Source: a bacterium (Candidatus Blackallbacteria) CG13_big_fil_rev_8_21_14_2_50_49_14
GTDB lineage: Bacteria; Cyanobacteriota; Sericytochromatia; UBA7694
Assembly (NCBI GenBank): GCA_002783405.1
Contig: PFGG01000010.1
Location: 1-46,420, forward strand
Reading direction: 5' to 3'
DNA length: 46,420 bases
Part shown: positions 1 to 7,728 of the stretch, piece after piece
Layout of the letters: each line of letters starts with the position of its first letter
How positions within the stretch are numbered: the stretch's first letter is position 1
The notes under the pieces: model-generated
What the model was told of the DNA's origin: nothing
Database searches by the model: none
Seen by the model: only the letters and a program-made list of their open reading frames with translations
Made by a program: the position numbers and the translations under genes

Positions 1-524
1 CCTCAGGGACTTTCCCCCGCCGAACGCGTTTCAGAACAAACCTTTCAGCTTCTTCCAAACTTGGCCCTCCTGCCGATTCTCACGGCTTCAGGGCATTGCG
101 CCTTCTGCGGATCCGTTGCGCTGACCGAAGTCAGGCCCGTTTCCCTCTCGTCCTTGGCCCCTTCAGGGTTTTGCACGCTACCGAGATCGGTTGCCGTTAC
201 CGGCGCCTGCCGCTCTTGCCTTTTACTTGAAACGCTTGCGCATCTCAACCGAGACTTCAGCGGGTTTTTCCCTCTGTTTCGTGTGCCGTGCCTTGCGGCC
301 CGACTTTACCCTCTTGGGTGTTCGCCCTTCAGGGTTTTCTTCCTGCCCGGAGACTGCCACTGCTTCCAGTGGGTTCCCTGCTTTCCGTTTCGACGGCACT
401 CAGGTTTTGCTCCCCGGTCAGGCTGGCTTCTCTCAACTTGCGTTGAACGCCGCCCCTCTTGGGTTTCTCTCCGGGGGTTGCACCCGGAACCTTTGTTACG
501 CTTCTTCGCTTCACCGAAGTTCGT
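1..524 (-). ncRNA. Large structured RNA, copy 1 (3' part beyond window)
   Basis: GC-rich non-coding region read on the minus strand from a near-consensus promoter (531-560). It aligns colinearly with the plus-strand element at 40713-41354. Shared landmarks are a 5' segment beginning GAAGAAGC (500-507), a hairpin with loop GAAG in RNA sense (357-372), a CCG-GTAA-CGG GNRA hairpin (189-207), a UUCG hairpin (121-134) and a hairpin module with a GAA/AGG internal loop (64-94). Each paired element differs in sequence from its partner copy but keeps pairing. Related CCCTGAA...AAGAGGG-type modules lie at 309-334, 377-404 and 143-168. Frames that happen to be open here have low-complexity, unrecognisable products, so I treat them as non-coding. 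By comparison with copy 2, roughly 200 nt of the 3' domain should lie left of position 1. Function unknown. Confidence 0.75.
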
Positions 525-530
525 ATACTC

Positions 531-560
531 AAGATACTAAGAAAAGGTTATGAATGTCAA
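531..560 (-). promoter_or_regulatory. Sigma70-type promoter of RNA copy 1
   Basis: On the minus strand, a perfect -35 TTGACA (complement of 555-560) is followed after 18 bp by TATCTT (complement of 531-536). This predicts a start near 524, just before the first conserved hairpin (CTTCG/CGAAG) of the RNA. The rest of the spacer up to the divergent gene at 743 (about 561-725) is AT-rich, and I see no gene in it. Confidence 0.7.
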
Positions 561-730
561 GAATAGTTTATGATTTTTTTAAAATAATTTTAATTTTTAT
601 CAATTTAAACGTGATCAGTCGCACGTAAAATTGTGGGTATGCTTGATCATTTCAGACTCAACAAGCACTAGATATCCACACGCATATAAGTTTTTTCGCA
701 TGATGCCAAGTCGAAGTTTCTCTATTTTGT

Positions 731-736
731 TAAACT
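731..736 (+). promoter_or_regulatory. -10-like hexamer, probable leaderless start
   Basis: TAAACT sits 6 nt before the ATG at 743 and there is no Shine-Dalgarno sequence. Transcription would start at or next to the start codon. The hexamer matches the consensus at only four positions, so this is tentative. Confidence 0.35.
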
Positions 737-742
737 GCTGAT

Positions 743-1528
743 ATGTCTGAATTTCACTTTTTACTCCCCCCAAACTCCCAAATCAACAACCATTGGCAGC
801 CCCTGCTCTCCGAACTCATTCAAGCGGCAATTGACTATTTTGGAGAACAGCTTCTAGCAGTCTATCTGCTCGGCAGTATCGGGCGCGGTCAGGAACAGAT
901 CGGCAGCTCCGATTTGGATTTAGAATGGGTGCTCGACCACAAAGCCACAGAATCTGAACAGCTCTGGGCAAAAGAACTTTCTGAACAAGTCCTCTCAAAC
1001 TGGCCGGATTTGCTTAAAATCGACCTGGACTTGCTTGCCCTTGAAACTTTGCAAGCGCCAGAGTCAAAGCGTCTGAGATTTATTTTTGCAAGTGATGGCA
1101 TCCAACTTTGGGGGCAGAAGATTTTAAGCGAGAGCGAAACCTGGCAAGCCGGCCCAGAATTGGCTTGGCTACTGAACAGCCACTTTCGTTGGGCACGAAG
1201 CACTGTCCTCGAAAGCCTGCACAATCCAACCCTTGAAGAACAAAAAAATCCCCGTCATGTCGCGGAATGTCAGCATTGGATTTCAAAACAGGCTTTGAGA
1301 TTGGGGCTGGGCTTGGCCATGTGTAAGCATCCCGTCTATACCCGAACTGTGGCAGAAATGCCGTCTCTGATTGGCAGCATTTTGCCAGAACTCTCTGATC
1401 TAATGCAAAATGTTTATGCAAGTTACCAAAGCCCAACAAATGATCTTGATTTAGCTCTCTCCTTTATGGGTAGCCTGGCTCCCCTCTACCAGAGGGCTGA
1501 GGCGCAATGGCCCAAGCCATCAGAATAA
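743..1528 (+). CDS. Nucleotidyltransferase-domain protein (MNT/aminoglycoside adenylyltransferase-like)
   Basis: The 261-residue protein has the polymerase-beta-type nucleotidyltransferase signature near residues 42-60: LLGSIGRGQEQIGSSDLDLE, that is GS-x(n)-SDxD with the two metal-binding aspartates. A third acidic strand, KIDLDLL, follows near residue 94. The C-terminal half is predicted helical, as in proteins that transfer AMP to small molecules or to toxin partners. No HEPN partner gene is adjacent, so a MntA/HepT toxin pair is not supported. No signal peptide is visible. It is transcribed away from the large RNA gene and appears leaderless. The substrate cannot be inferred; the fold assignment is secure and the specific activity is not. 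Confidence 0.7.
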   Translation: MSEFHFLLPPNSQINNHWQPLLSELIQAAIDYFGEQLLAVYLLGSIGRGQEQIGSSDLDLEWVLDHKATESEQLWAKELSEQVLSNWPDLLKIDLDLLALETLQAPESKRLRFIFASDGIQLWGQKILSESETWQAGPELAWLLNSHFRWARSTVLESLHNPTLEEQKNPRHVAECQHWISKQALRLGLGLAMCKHPVYTRTVAEMPSLIGSILPELSDLMQNVYASYQSPTNDLDLALSFMGSLAPLYQRAEAQWPKPSE

Positions 1529-1571
1529 ATGCATGAAAAAGCACACCTGCATGTGCAGATCCAAGAGAGAT

Positions 1572-2147
1572 TCAGGATTGATACCAATTGAGGGGGAAAT
1601 GGGTTTCAGACATCGGTTTTTTTAATAAATGACAATAGGCCTCTTCTTGTTCAGCAAAATAAGAACAGCTCAAGCACAGGCCTTCAGCTTGGATCAAATC
1701 TTCCAATTGAAGTTGATGAATAAATTCCAAGAGCGCGCGTAAGAATTGAACCTGGTGTCCATTGGGAATCTGCCCCAAACTCTGCAAAACCTTATCTGAA
1801 AAACTTTCAAGCTTTTGCGCACAACTTTTGCCAAAATCTGTTAAACAAAGATATTTTTGACGCTGATCCTTGGGATTGCTCACTTTGTATATAATCTTGT
1901 GTTGGGTCAGGCTCTGCAAAGAAATAGACAGGGTAGATTTTGAAAGTGATAGTTCTTTGGCCAGATCCGTCAAAGTCAACGGGTCAAGACTTCTTGCGAT
2001 TTTTTGAACAATTCTACGCTGTAAGGGACTGAGTACCAGCTCTTCGAGCAGCAGAGGTGAATGAAAAAAACTCTGAATTCTTTCAAGGGCAGAAAAAATG
2101 GCGCTTTCGAGGCTTGGCGTTTTCTTTTCAAGATCTGCTTGCGCCAT
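1572..2147 (-). CDS. MarR-family transcriptional regulator with C-terminal Cys motif
   Basis: The 191-residue protein has a winged helix-turn-helix at about residues 38-105, including LTDLAKELSLSKSTLSISLQ (recognition region) and the wing NPKDQRQKYLCLTDFGKS. After the dimerisation helices it ends in a cysteine/histidine-rich tail, CLSCSYFAEQEEAYCHLL, which could bind metal or sense redox state. It starts 21 nt downstream of the truncated hemoglobin gene and is probably cotranscribed with it. The likely operator is the 37-bp inverted repeat at 2539-2575 in front of the hemoglobin gene, giving autoregulation. The effector (oxygen, nitric oxide or an oxidant) is inference from the neighbour and the cysteines. 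Confidence 0.8.
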   Translation of the reverse strand: MAQADLEKKTPSLESAIFSALERIQSFFHSPLLLEELVLSPLQRRIVQKIARSLDPLTLTDLAKELSLSKSTLSISLQSLTQHKIIYKVSNPKDQRQKYLCLTDFGKSCAQKLESFSDKVLQSLGQIPNGHQVQFLRALLEFIHQLQLEDLIQAEGLCLSCSYFAEQEEAYCHLLKKPMSETHFPLNWYQS

Positions 2148-2168
2148 TTTTTCAAAACCCCATCTGCC

Positions 2169-2525
2169 TTAAAGATTTAAAACTTCACCCTTTAGAGAAG
2201 CCACTTGACCCATAATAGCAGAAAGATCGTCGGCAGCTACGCCTCCCCCCTGCAAGGTGGCCTGCAAATGCTCAGCAACCGCCATAAAATGTCCTTCATT
2301 TAAAGACAAATGAGCATGTGCTTTGCGCATATCTGCCCCTTTATATGTTTTGGGGCCGCCTAATACTTCTGAAATAAAGGCCGTCTGATGCTTGCGTTGA
2401 CGTTCCATATCCGTATTCTTAAACAAATCCTTCAGACGATCATCAGCCAGGATTCTTTCATAAAATTGATCCACCAAAGCACGGACAGTGGGTTCTCCGC
2501 CATATTTTTCGTAAAGTGTCGTCAT
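2169..2525 (-). CDS. Group I truncated hemoglobin
   Basis: The 118-residue product matches the 2-on-2 globin family in length and motifs. These are the N-terminal TLYEKYGGEPTVRALVDQFYERILAD, the B/CD region KDLFKNTDMERQRKHQTAFISEVLGG, and the F-helix histidine in KAHAHLSLNEGHF. Such proteins bind O2/NO and often detoxify nitric oxide. The AAGGGA Shine-Dalgarno lies about 8 nt before the ATG. The MarR gene follows in the same direction after 21 nt, and the inverted repeat upstream suggests inducible control by that regulator. Confidence 0.92.
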   Translation of the reverse strand: MTTLYEKYGGEPTVRALVDQFYERILADDRLKDLFKNTDMERQRKHQTAFISEVLGGPKTYKGADMRKAHAHLSLNEGHFMAVAEHLQATLQGGGVAADDLSAIMGQVASLKGEVLNL

Positions 2526-2538
2526 TTTGCATCCCTTT

Positions 2539-2575
2539 TTAGTTTGTGGTGCTAATTATTTGCACTACTAACTAA
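2539..2575. promoter_or_regulatory. Inverted repeat, probable MarR operator
   Basis: Two 14-bp arms (2539-2552 and 2562-2575) match at 12 of 14 positions around a 9-bp AT spacer. They lie 14-50 bp upstream of the hemoglobin start codon, where a repressor would block transcription. This size and symmetry suit a MarR dimer, or two. Confidence 0.6.
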
Positions 2576-2772
2576 AATATTCAATTTCAACACAAATGTC
2601 AATCTCCAAATTTGCTCCCAGGTTTATAGATTGGATCTAACTCGCGAAAAGAAAGAGATTCATTGCCACAAAGCCGATCCAAAGACGGTAAAGGCAATCC
2701 TTGCAGTCATAAACTGAGAAATAGGCAGACATGATAAAATGCAGTATCACATTTACCAAAGAGGTGTCGGGC

Positions 2773-3696
2773 ATGAGTGAAAATGGTGGCGGCAAAACCT
2801 TCGACCAGTTGAGCTGGGACGAACTGATGGAATTTGAAGCTAAACTCAGCCAACCGCTCAGTTTGAGCGAAGCAGAAATCAAGCGCTTTAACTATCGCAC
2901 CATTCTTTATAAAATGGATCAACAAAACTATGTGATTCCCTTGATTGCCGAAGATCCCAATTCTGGGCAAGCCTTTCTCAGTTCTATTCTCAATGAAATG
3001 GCTGCCGATGAGTATCTGATTATTGGCAAAGAACGCTACGAGATCAGCAAAAAAGGCCGGGCTGAACTTGAAACCATGGCCGAACAATACCACTCTCTGG
3101 TAGAGCATTATGATATCTTTGCCCATGTGGATATCGACAATTCCTGCTTTTTAGAGCCCGGCGATAATCCAAAAGAACAGATCATGATTGATGGGCAGTC
3201 CTATGATCGTTTTATCGATCTGCGTGTGGCGATTATGCGCTTTAAGGGCATTGCACCCTTTGACATGGTTTTTCTCAATTTACTGCGCGAAGGCCGGATC
3301 GGTGCCAAAGAAAACTGGGAGTTTGACCTGGCCCTGGGCAAAGTTCTCTATGCCGAGGTTGAAGAGATCATCAACTCTGCTTATACCGTTAAAGATTTGA
3401 CCGACCTAGGCAAAACCAATGAGAATGGAGAAATTCCTGGTTCAGATATTCTCAAAGACGTGATTGTAGCGGGCAATCAGATCAACCAGGAACGCAAACT
3501 GGCCCAGGAAGCGCCCCGTCGCAATGATGCACCTGAAGTCGCTCAGAACCAGAATACTATTCAGGTCACCCATTATAGCGAACCTGAAATCTTTGTAGAC
3601 TATGTCTATGAACCCGTCAGCTATTACTCCTTCTACTATGATCCCTTTTATGTGGAACCTTGCTGGGGCTATTACCACGAACCCTGGTACTGGTAA
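2773..3696 (+). CDS. Hypothetical protein with Tyr/Trp-rich C-terminus
   Basis: The start is placed at ATG 2773 because AGAGGTG lies about 8 nt upstream; an upstream in-frame ATG at 2731 lacks a ribosome site. The protein (about 307 residues) is acidic with no signal peptide. Its N-terminal 200 residues look helical, with short segments such as SWDELMEFEAKLSQPLSLSEAEIK and a possible winged-helix-like stretch (YLIIGKERYEISKKGRAELE). The last 50 residues are dominated by aromatic residues (VDYVYEPVSYYSFYYDPFY, then PCWGYYHEPWYW). I do not recognise the family. It abuts the convergent Clp-like gene with no spacer. Confidence 0.6.
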   Translation: MSENGGGKTFDQLSWDELMEFEAKLSQPLSLSEAEIKRFNYRTILYKMDQQNYVIPLIAEDPNSGQAFLSSILNEMAADEYLIIGKERYEISKKGRAELETMAEQYHSLVEHYDIFAHVDIDNSCFLEPGDNPKEQIMIDGQSYDRFIDLRVAIMRFKGIAPFDMVFLNLLREGRIGAKENWEFDLALGKVLYAEVEEIINSAYTVKDLTDLGKTNENGEIPGSDILKDVIVAGNQINQERKLAQEAPRRNDAPEVAQNQNTIQVTHYSEPEIFVDYVYEPVSYYSFYYDPFYVEPCWGYYHEPWYW

Positions 3697-5133
3697 TTAA
3701 GTCTGCTCCCAGGGGCTGTCGAGATTGAGCACAATATCCTGCCCACTCACGACAGGCCCTTCGGGATTGATATGCAGTTTCTGTTCCTGCAAAAAGACTT
3801 CCATCTCGAGGATTTCCTGCTTGATTTGCTCAAAGGCTTTGCGCACCGCCGGGCTTTGCTCGACCTCTGGTGCAATCAAGGCCCTTTGTTCAATCAATTG
3901 GCGCATGCGCCGCTCACCTTTGCGGGTTTCTTGCAGGGCCATGGTCTGTCGCCAGATTTTTCGCGCACAGGAAAGATCCAAAAGGGTAATCGCCGCTTCG
4001 GGCAAATATTGTCGGCGAGAAGAATCCTGCGCCAGACGAACGGCCATCTGAATCGCATCAGGGGTCAGGCTAACGCGGTGATGGGTTTCCAGCCGCGATT
4101 TCCAATGGCTCAGCACCCGTTGACAAAACTCCTTGGGAGGTTCCGGCACCTCGAGAATCTGAAAGAGATGTTGGATCGGCGTATTGGCCTCCAATTGAGC
4201 CAATTGTGCTGGCGTGGTGGTGGCAATACAGGTCGTATGGGGCTCTTCCAGCAAGGTCAGCAGGTGCTGGGTAATCACAAATTCCATTTCTTTTTTATTG
4301 GCCAAAAAGAGCTGGTGAATATTTTCTATCACCAGGATAATATCTCCCGACTGGCGCACTTCACCAATCAGCGATTGGGTCAATTCATAGAGTTTTTCAT
4401 CCGTAGCAGCTTCGGCAATCATCTTATCGACCTGCAGGCAAATCACCCGGCAATGGGCAAAGGCATAAAAGATCCGTGAATCGAGAATATGCTGGTTGAG
4501 GGCATGAATCAAAGCGGTTTTACCCACTCCATGTTCTCCCACCAGCAGCACATTGTGCTTGCGGTTCATGCCCAGAAACTGAATCAGGCGTTCGACCATC
4601 GGCTGCCACTCCACCACCATGGGCAGAGCACCGGCTTCCAGCTGGCGGGTCAGATCCTGACTGTAGCGATCCAGACTGGCTGTGCGAATGGCCAAATTTC
4701 GCTTCTGATAGCGCAGACGCAGCACATTCCAGCGCAAATGGGCAAGATGCAGGCCCCCTTTTTCAAGTGCATGCAGGCTTTTGCCTTCACTCAATTGCAC
4801 CAGGCCCAAAAGGATATGATCGGGATCGACTTGGGCTTCGCCGAGCAGACTGGCTTCTTCTTCAGCCAGTTCAAAAATCGTGCGCACATCTTCAGAGAAA
4901 TGTATTTCCATGCCTGGACTTTTGCGAGAGCCAGGTTCGGTTTGCAAATATGTTCTCACGGCTTGAAAATCGACCTGCTTGGAATTCAGCAGTTCCACAG
5001 CAATATTTTCAGGGTCGCGTAAAATACCCAAAAGTACATGCTCAGGAGTCACCAGGGAATTATAAGAACGGCGGGCTTCTTCCTGGGCATACATCACGGT
5101 TTTCAGGGCCTGGGGTGAAAAGTGCTCAAGCAT
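3697..5133 (-). CDS. ClpC-like protein: Clp N-domain plus one degenerate AAA+ module
   Basis: The 478-residue protein starts with a double Clp N-terminal domain (residues about 1-145; TPEHVLLGILRD and DPDHILLGLVQL are the two repeats). One AAA+ domain follows (about 170-370) with Walker A GEHGVGKT, as in ClpC D1. ClpC/ClpB normally have two rings and 800 or more residues; here the second ring and the ClpP-binding loop are absent. The Walker B core reads LVIENIH instead of LFIDEIH, so the catalytic glutamate is Asn. The D1 arginine-finger region (ERRF in ClpC) reads QHLF. It may bind nucleotide without normal hydrolysis and act as an adaptor or pseudo-unfoldase. It overlaps the queC stop by 8 bp, so the two are cotranscribed. 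Confidence 0.8.
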   Translation of the reverse strand: MLEHFSPQALKTVMYAQEEARRSYNSLVTPEHVLLGILRDPENIAVELLNSKQVDFQAVRTYLQTEPGSRKSPGMEIHFSEDVRTIFELAEEEASLLGEAQVDPDHILLGLVQLSEGKSLHALEKGGLHLAHLRWNVLRLRYQKRNLAIRTASLDRYSQDLTRQLEAGALPMVVEWQPMVERLIQFLGMNRKHNVLLVGEHGVGKTALIHALNQHILDSRIFYAFAHCRVICLQVDKMIAEAATDEKLYELTQSLIGEVRQSGDIILVIENIHQLFLANKKEMEFVITQHLLTLLEEPHTTCIATTTPAQLAQLEANTPIQHLFQILEVPEPPKEFCQRVLSHWKSRLETHHRVSLTPDAIQMAVRLAQDSSRRQYLPEAAITLLDLSCARKIWRQTMALQETRKGERRMRQLIEQRALIAPEVEQSPAVRKAFEQIKQEILEMEVFLQEQKLHINPEGPVVSGQDIVLNLDSPWEQT

Positions 5134-5836
5134 GGGGCTGCTCCCTAAATTGATCTTGTATCAGAGCCAATTGATCATTGGCTGCGGCTGCACGCCACAA
5201 ACGGCTGCACGACTCACAACGGCCACAGTGTAGGGGGCCTTCGCGGTAACAGGACCAGATCAGATCCAACGGAACCTGCAGGCGCAGAGCGGCTTGAAAA
5301 ATTTCGATTTTGTTCAAATGCCCCACTTCGCTGCGCACCTCGGGTTGGCTTTGGGTTGAAAAAGCCAAAGCATGGGTAATGGCCTGACTGAATTGGGGAG
5401 TATTATCCGGAAAGGTCGCTGCTTCTTCTGCGTTAAAACCCGTCAGAATCACCGTATCACCGCCACTGTCGGCAAAACTGCCGGCGATATTGATTAAAAG
5501 CCCGTTGCGATTGGGCACCCAGACCTTCTGGGCTGAGTTTAAGGTCACACCGGCAATCGAATCCAGTTCAGAAAGTGCGACGTCTGGAATCTCCGTATCG
5601 GAATCACTGGAAAGTGCGGTCTGCGTAATCGCTCCCAACCAAGGTAGCTCGATAATCTGCAAGGGTATCTGATAATGTGCTGCCAGGGCCTGAGCGCGCT
5701 CTCGCTCCATGCCTGCAGCCCGTTGGCCATAATCAAAGCAAAGCGCCAACCTGACCTTTTGACCTCGTTCTAGCGCCAAGGCCAGCCCCACGGTTGAATC
5801 CAACCCTGCAGATAATAAGACAATTGCTGTAGACAC
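5126..5836 (-). CDS. queC: 7-cyano-7-deazaguanine synthase QueC
   Basis: QueC makes preQ0 from 7-carboxy-7-deazaguanine with ATP and ammonia, in queuosine/deazaguanine synthesis. The PP-loop motif SAGLDST is at the N-terminus, VPNRNGLLINIAGSFAD is in the middle, and the zinc site (SCYREGPLHCGRCESC) is near the end. The start is GTG 5836, because AAGGAG lies 7 nt upstream. No other queuosine genes (queD, queE, queF, tgt) are in the window. Its 3' end overlaps the Clp-like gene. A dyad that could hide the ribosome site lies at 5849-5872. Confidence 0.92.
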   Translation of the reverse strand: MSTAIVLLSAGLDSTVGLALALERGQKVRLALCFDYGQRAAGMERERAQALAAHYQIPLQIIELPWLGAITQTALSSDSDTEIPDVALSELDSIAGVTLNSAQKVWVPNRNGLLINIAGSFADSGGDTVILTGFNAEEAATFPDNTPQFSQAITHALAFSTQSQPEVRSEVGHLNKIEIFQAALRLQVPLDLIWSCYREGPLHCGRCESCSRLWRAAAANDQLALIQDQFREQPHA

Positions 5837-5848
5837 CCCAAAGCTCCT

Positions 5849-5872
5849 TGTAAAGATTGGTATCACTTTACA
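5849..5872. promoter_or_regulatory. Inverted repeat over the queC ribosome site
   Basis: TGTAAAG (5849-5855) and CTTTACA (5866-5872) form a perfect 7-bp dyad with a 10-nt spacer, touching the queC Shine-Dalgarno (5844-5849). It could be an operator or an RNA hairpin limiting ribosome access. I see no preQ1 riboswitch consensus. The remaining spacer up to 6049 holds nothing else I recognise. Confidence 0.4.
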
Positions 5873-6049
5873 GCTTTTACAGGGGGTTCAGCAATTCTTT
5901 TCAAGAATCAGCGAGAATACAACCGTTGACCAACACAGCAAAGAAGGCTTAAAAGTACACTTGGGGAGAAGACCGGAATCGTTTTTCTATGAAGAATACG
6001 CACGGAGCGGATATCTACCTGCCTGGCCGAGCGCTCTTAAGCAAATACA

Positions 6050-6988
6050 CTAATAATGACCGGTCACCATATCCAGGGTTGTATAATCCCGATGGTTATA
6101 CCGGCTTTTGACCGCACCAATGCCAGAACCAATCGTCACCACGGTTCCGACCACAGCACCTGCCACAGCCCCGCCCACGACCACCGTACGCATGCTGCTC
6201 TTGATACTCTGGCCAATGGTGGAGCCCAAGGCTTTGGCCTTGCCAACCACTCCTGTTGCAGCCTGAGCAGCAACCTCTGCCCCCTTTTCAACCACCGTTT
6301 CAGCCGCTTTTTCAGCCGTTTTTTCAGAAACGGTTTTAATCCCGTTTTCGAGTACGGTTTTGCCAATAAACATGGCTGTCAGCGTGGTTGCCATTTCGCC
6401 AATGCCTTTGACAATCCCGGTCTGCCCTGCATCTTTCAGGGTGTTGATCGTGCTTTTCCAAGGGGCTTTGACCCCTTCCCAAGTGGTATTGGTCTCATTG
6501 TTGATATGCACCACTGTGACTTTTTTATCACCCAAACGGCCGACATAATTAACTTTGATGCGATCCAGATTCAGTGCGCCGCCCTGTTCAGGTGAGCCAT
6601 AGGCCACATACAGATTGTCTTGTTCATCTTTGAAATAGATTTCATCAATAAAATTCTGATCGGTAATCGATTTGGCCTTGGCCAAGTCAAAATCCTTAGA
6701 AACCTTGTGAATATCCGTGAGTTCATTGCCGCCAATATACGCAACAGGATTGGAAGTATTGGAGGTAAACCCTTCTGAGAGCACTTGCGTCACTGCAGGA
6801 ATGACATCCGGTTCAAATTTACTCGCAGCCAATTGATCCATCAGAAAACGGGCTTCGCTTTTATCCAGTTTCTGATCCTTCAGCGCCAGCTCTTTCCACT
6901 GCTGAAACTGGGTCTGATCAATTTTACGATCTGTCAATTGGCTGAGCGTGTTCTGCAAAGCCTGGATAGGGCCAATCGCATCTGTCAT
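6050..6988 (-). CDS. Hypothetical protein with C-terminal glycine-zipper membrane segment
   Basis: A 312-residue protein with a good AAGGAG ribosome site 8 nt before the ATG. The N-terminal 100 residues are soluble and helical. Residues around 100-175 contain short strands (EIYFKDEQDNLYVAYGSP, KKVTVVHINNETNTTWEG). An Ala/Glu/Lys-rich amphipathic helix (KTAEKAAETVVEKGAEVAAQ) then precedes a long Gly/Ala/Val stretch (VVVGGAVAGAVVGTVVTIGS) typical of glycine-zipper membrane or pore-forming helices. No signal peptide. I do not recognise the family. Both flanks are intergenic, so it is probably monocistronic. Confidence 0.6.
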   Translation of the reverse strand: MTDAIGPIQALQNTLSQLTDRKIDQTQFQQWKELALKDQKLDKSEARFLMDQLAASKFEPDVIPAVTQVLSEGFTSNTSNPVAYIGGNELTDIHKVSKDFDLAKAKSITDQNFIDEIYFKDEQDNLYVAYGSPEQGGALNLDRIKVNYVGRLGDKKVTVVHINNETNTTWEGVKAPWKSTINTLKDAGQTGIVKGIGEMATTLTAMFIGKTVLENGIKTVSEKTAEKAAETVVEKGAEVAAQAATGVVGKAKALGSTIGQSIKSSMRTVVVGGAVAGAVVGTVVTIGSGIGAVKSRYNHRDYTTLDMVTGHY

Positions 6989-7100
6989 GGGGCACTCTCC
7001 TTCATCTCTCCTGTATAGTCACTATCCCCCAAGACAAGGCTGGCCTTGTCTAACTTGAAGAAAACTTAAACTAAACTTGAAACAAAATTGAAAATATTCA

Positions 7101-7126
7101 TAAAAAAAGAAGGCCGAAGCCTTCTT
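7101..7126 (-). terminator. Rho-independent terminator of the MglA operon
   Basis: On the minus strand, AAGAAGGC-TTCG-GCCTTCTT (8-bp stem, UUCG loop) runs directly into a T tract, 24 nt after the end of the GTPase gene. Confidence 0.85.
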
Positions 7127-7149
7127 AAATGATCGTTTAGGAACAATGC

Positions 7150-7728
7150 CTAGCTTAAGCCATTCAAAACAGCTTTTGAAATCGCCTTCAAGGTTGCAAA
7201 AACACCTTGACCACTGAAAGCAACGGCTTCGAAATAGGGAACGCCTTCAGGATTCATGGCACGTTCAAGTTCTTCAATCGCCATGGCATCGGGTAAGTCA
7301 CGCTTATTGTATTGAATGACCCAGGGTATTTTGCCCAAGACCATGCCATAGGAAGCGAGGTTCTCAATCATGTTCTGTTTACTATCCACATTTTCCTGAA
7401 GCTTTGAGCGGGAAGAGTCTGCCACAAAGACCAAACCATCAGCCCCATTCAAAACCAGACGACGGCTGGCATTGTATTCAACCTGTCCTGGAACGGTATA
7501 CAGACTGAATTTGGTTTTAAAACCTTGAACACTGCCCAAATCAAGCGGCAAAAAGTCAAAGAACAGGGTACGTTCATTTGCAGTATTCAGAGATACCATC
7601 TCACCACGAATAGTCGGGCTCAATTGTTTGTGCAAATATTCGAGGTTGGTGGTTTTCCCCCCCATCCCCGTACCATAAAATACGAGTTTACAGTGGATTT
7701 CGCGACTTGCGTAGTTTATTAGCGCCAT
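7150..7728 (-). CDS. mglA: MglA-type small Ras-like GTPase
   Basis: The 192-residue protein has the P-loop GTGMGGKTTN (residues about 19-28), the switch/G3 region LYTVPGQVEYNASRR (the MglA variant, where the usual DxxGQ Asp is Val-Pro-Gly-Gln), NKRD (G4) and the SGQGV region (G5). MglA GTPases set the polarity of motility machinery and other polar assemblies and are switched by roadblock (MglB) proteins. The preceding gene encodes a roadblock protein and overlaps this one by 10 bp, giving a translationally coupled GTPase/GAP pair. A terminator follows. Whether it controls type IV pili here is inference; no pilus assembly operon is in the window. Confidence 0.9.
   Translation of the reverse strand: MALINYASREIHCKLVFYGTGMGGKTTNLEYLHKQLSPTIRGEMVSLNTANERTLFFDFLPLDLGSVQGFKTKFSLYTVPGQVEYNASRRLVLNGADGLVFVADSSRSKLQENVDSKQNMIENLASYGMVLGKIPWVIQYNKRDLPDAMAIEELERAMNPEGVPYFEAVAFSGQGVFATLKAISKAVLNGLS

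Noticed and set aside
189-207. RNase P RNA (GGTAACGGC hairpin and a later GGGGGAAAGTCC)
   Set aside because: The short motifs resemble RNase P pieces but occur in the wrong order, and the other conserved regions are missing; copy 2 also lacks the GAGGAAAGTCC core.
61-553. Open frames of 60-159 codons on both strands in the first 550 bases
   Set aside because: They overlap each other on both strands, have Cys/Phe/Leu-rich low-complexity products with no family, and coincide with a structured RNA conserved at 40713-41354 where equivalent frames are broken.
743-1528. MNT/HEPN toxin-antitoxin pair
   Set aside because: Only the nucleotidyltransferase is present; the neighbouring genes encode a MarR regulator and a hemoglobin, and there is no HEPN protein.
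5837-6049. preQ1 riboswitch upstream of queC
   Set aside because: I looked for the class I pattern (short stem-loop, then an A-rich tail pairing back near the ribosome site) and found only a simple dyad.
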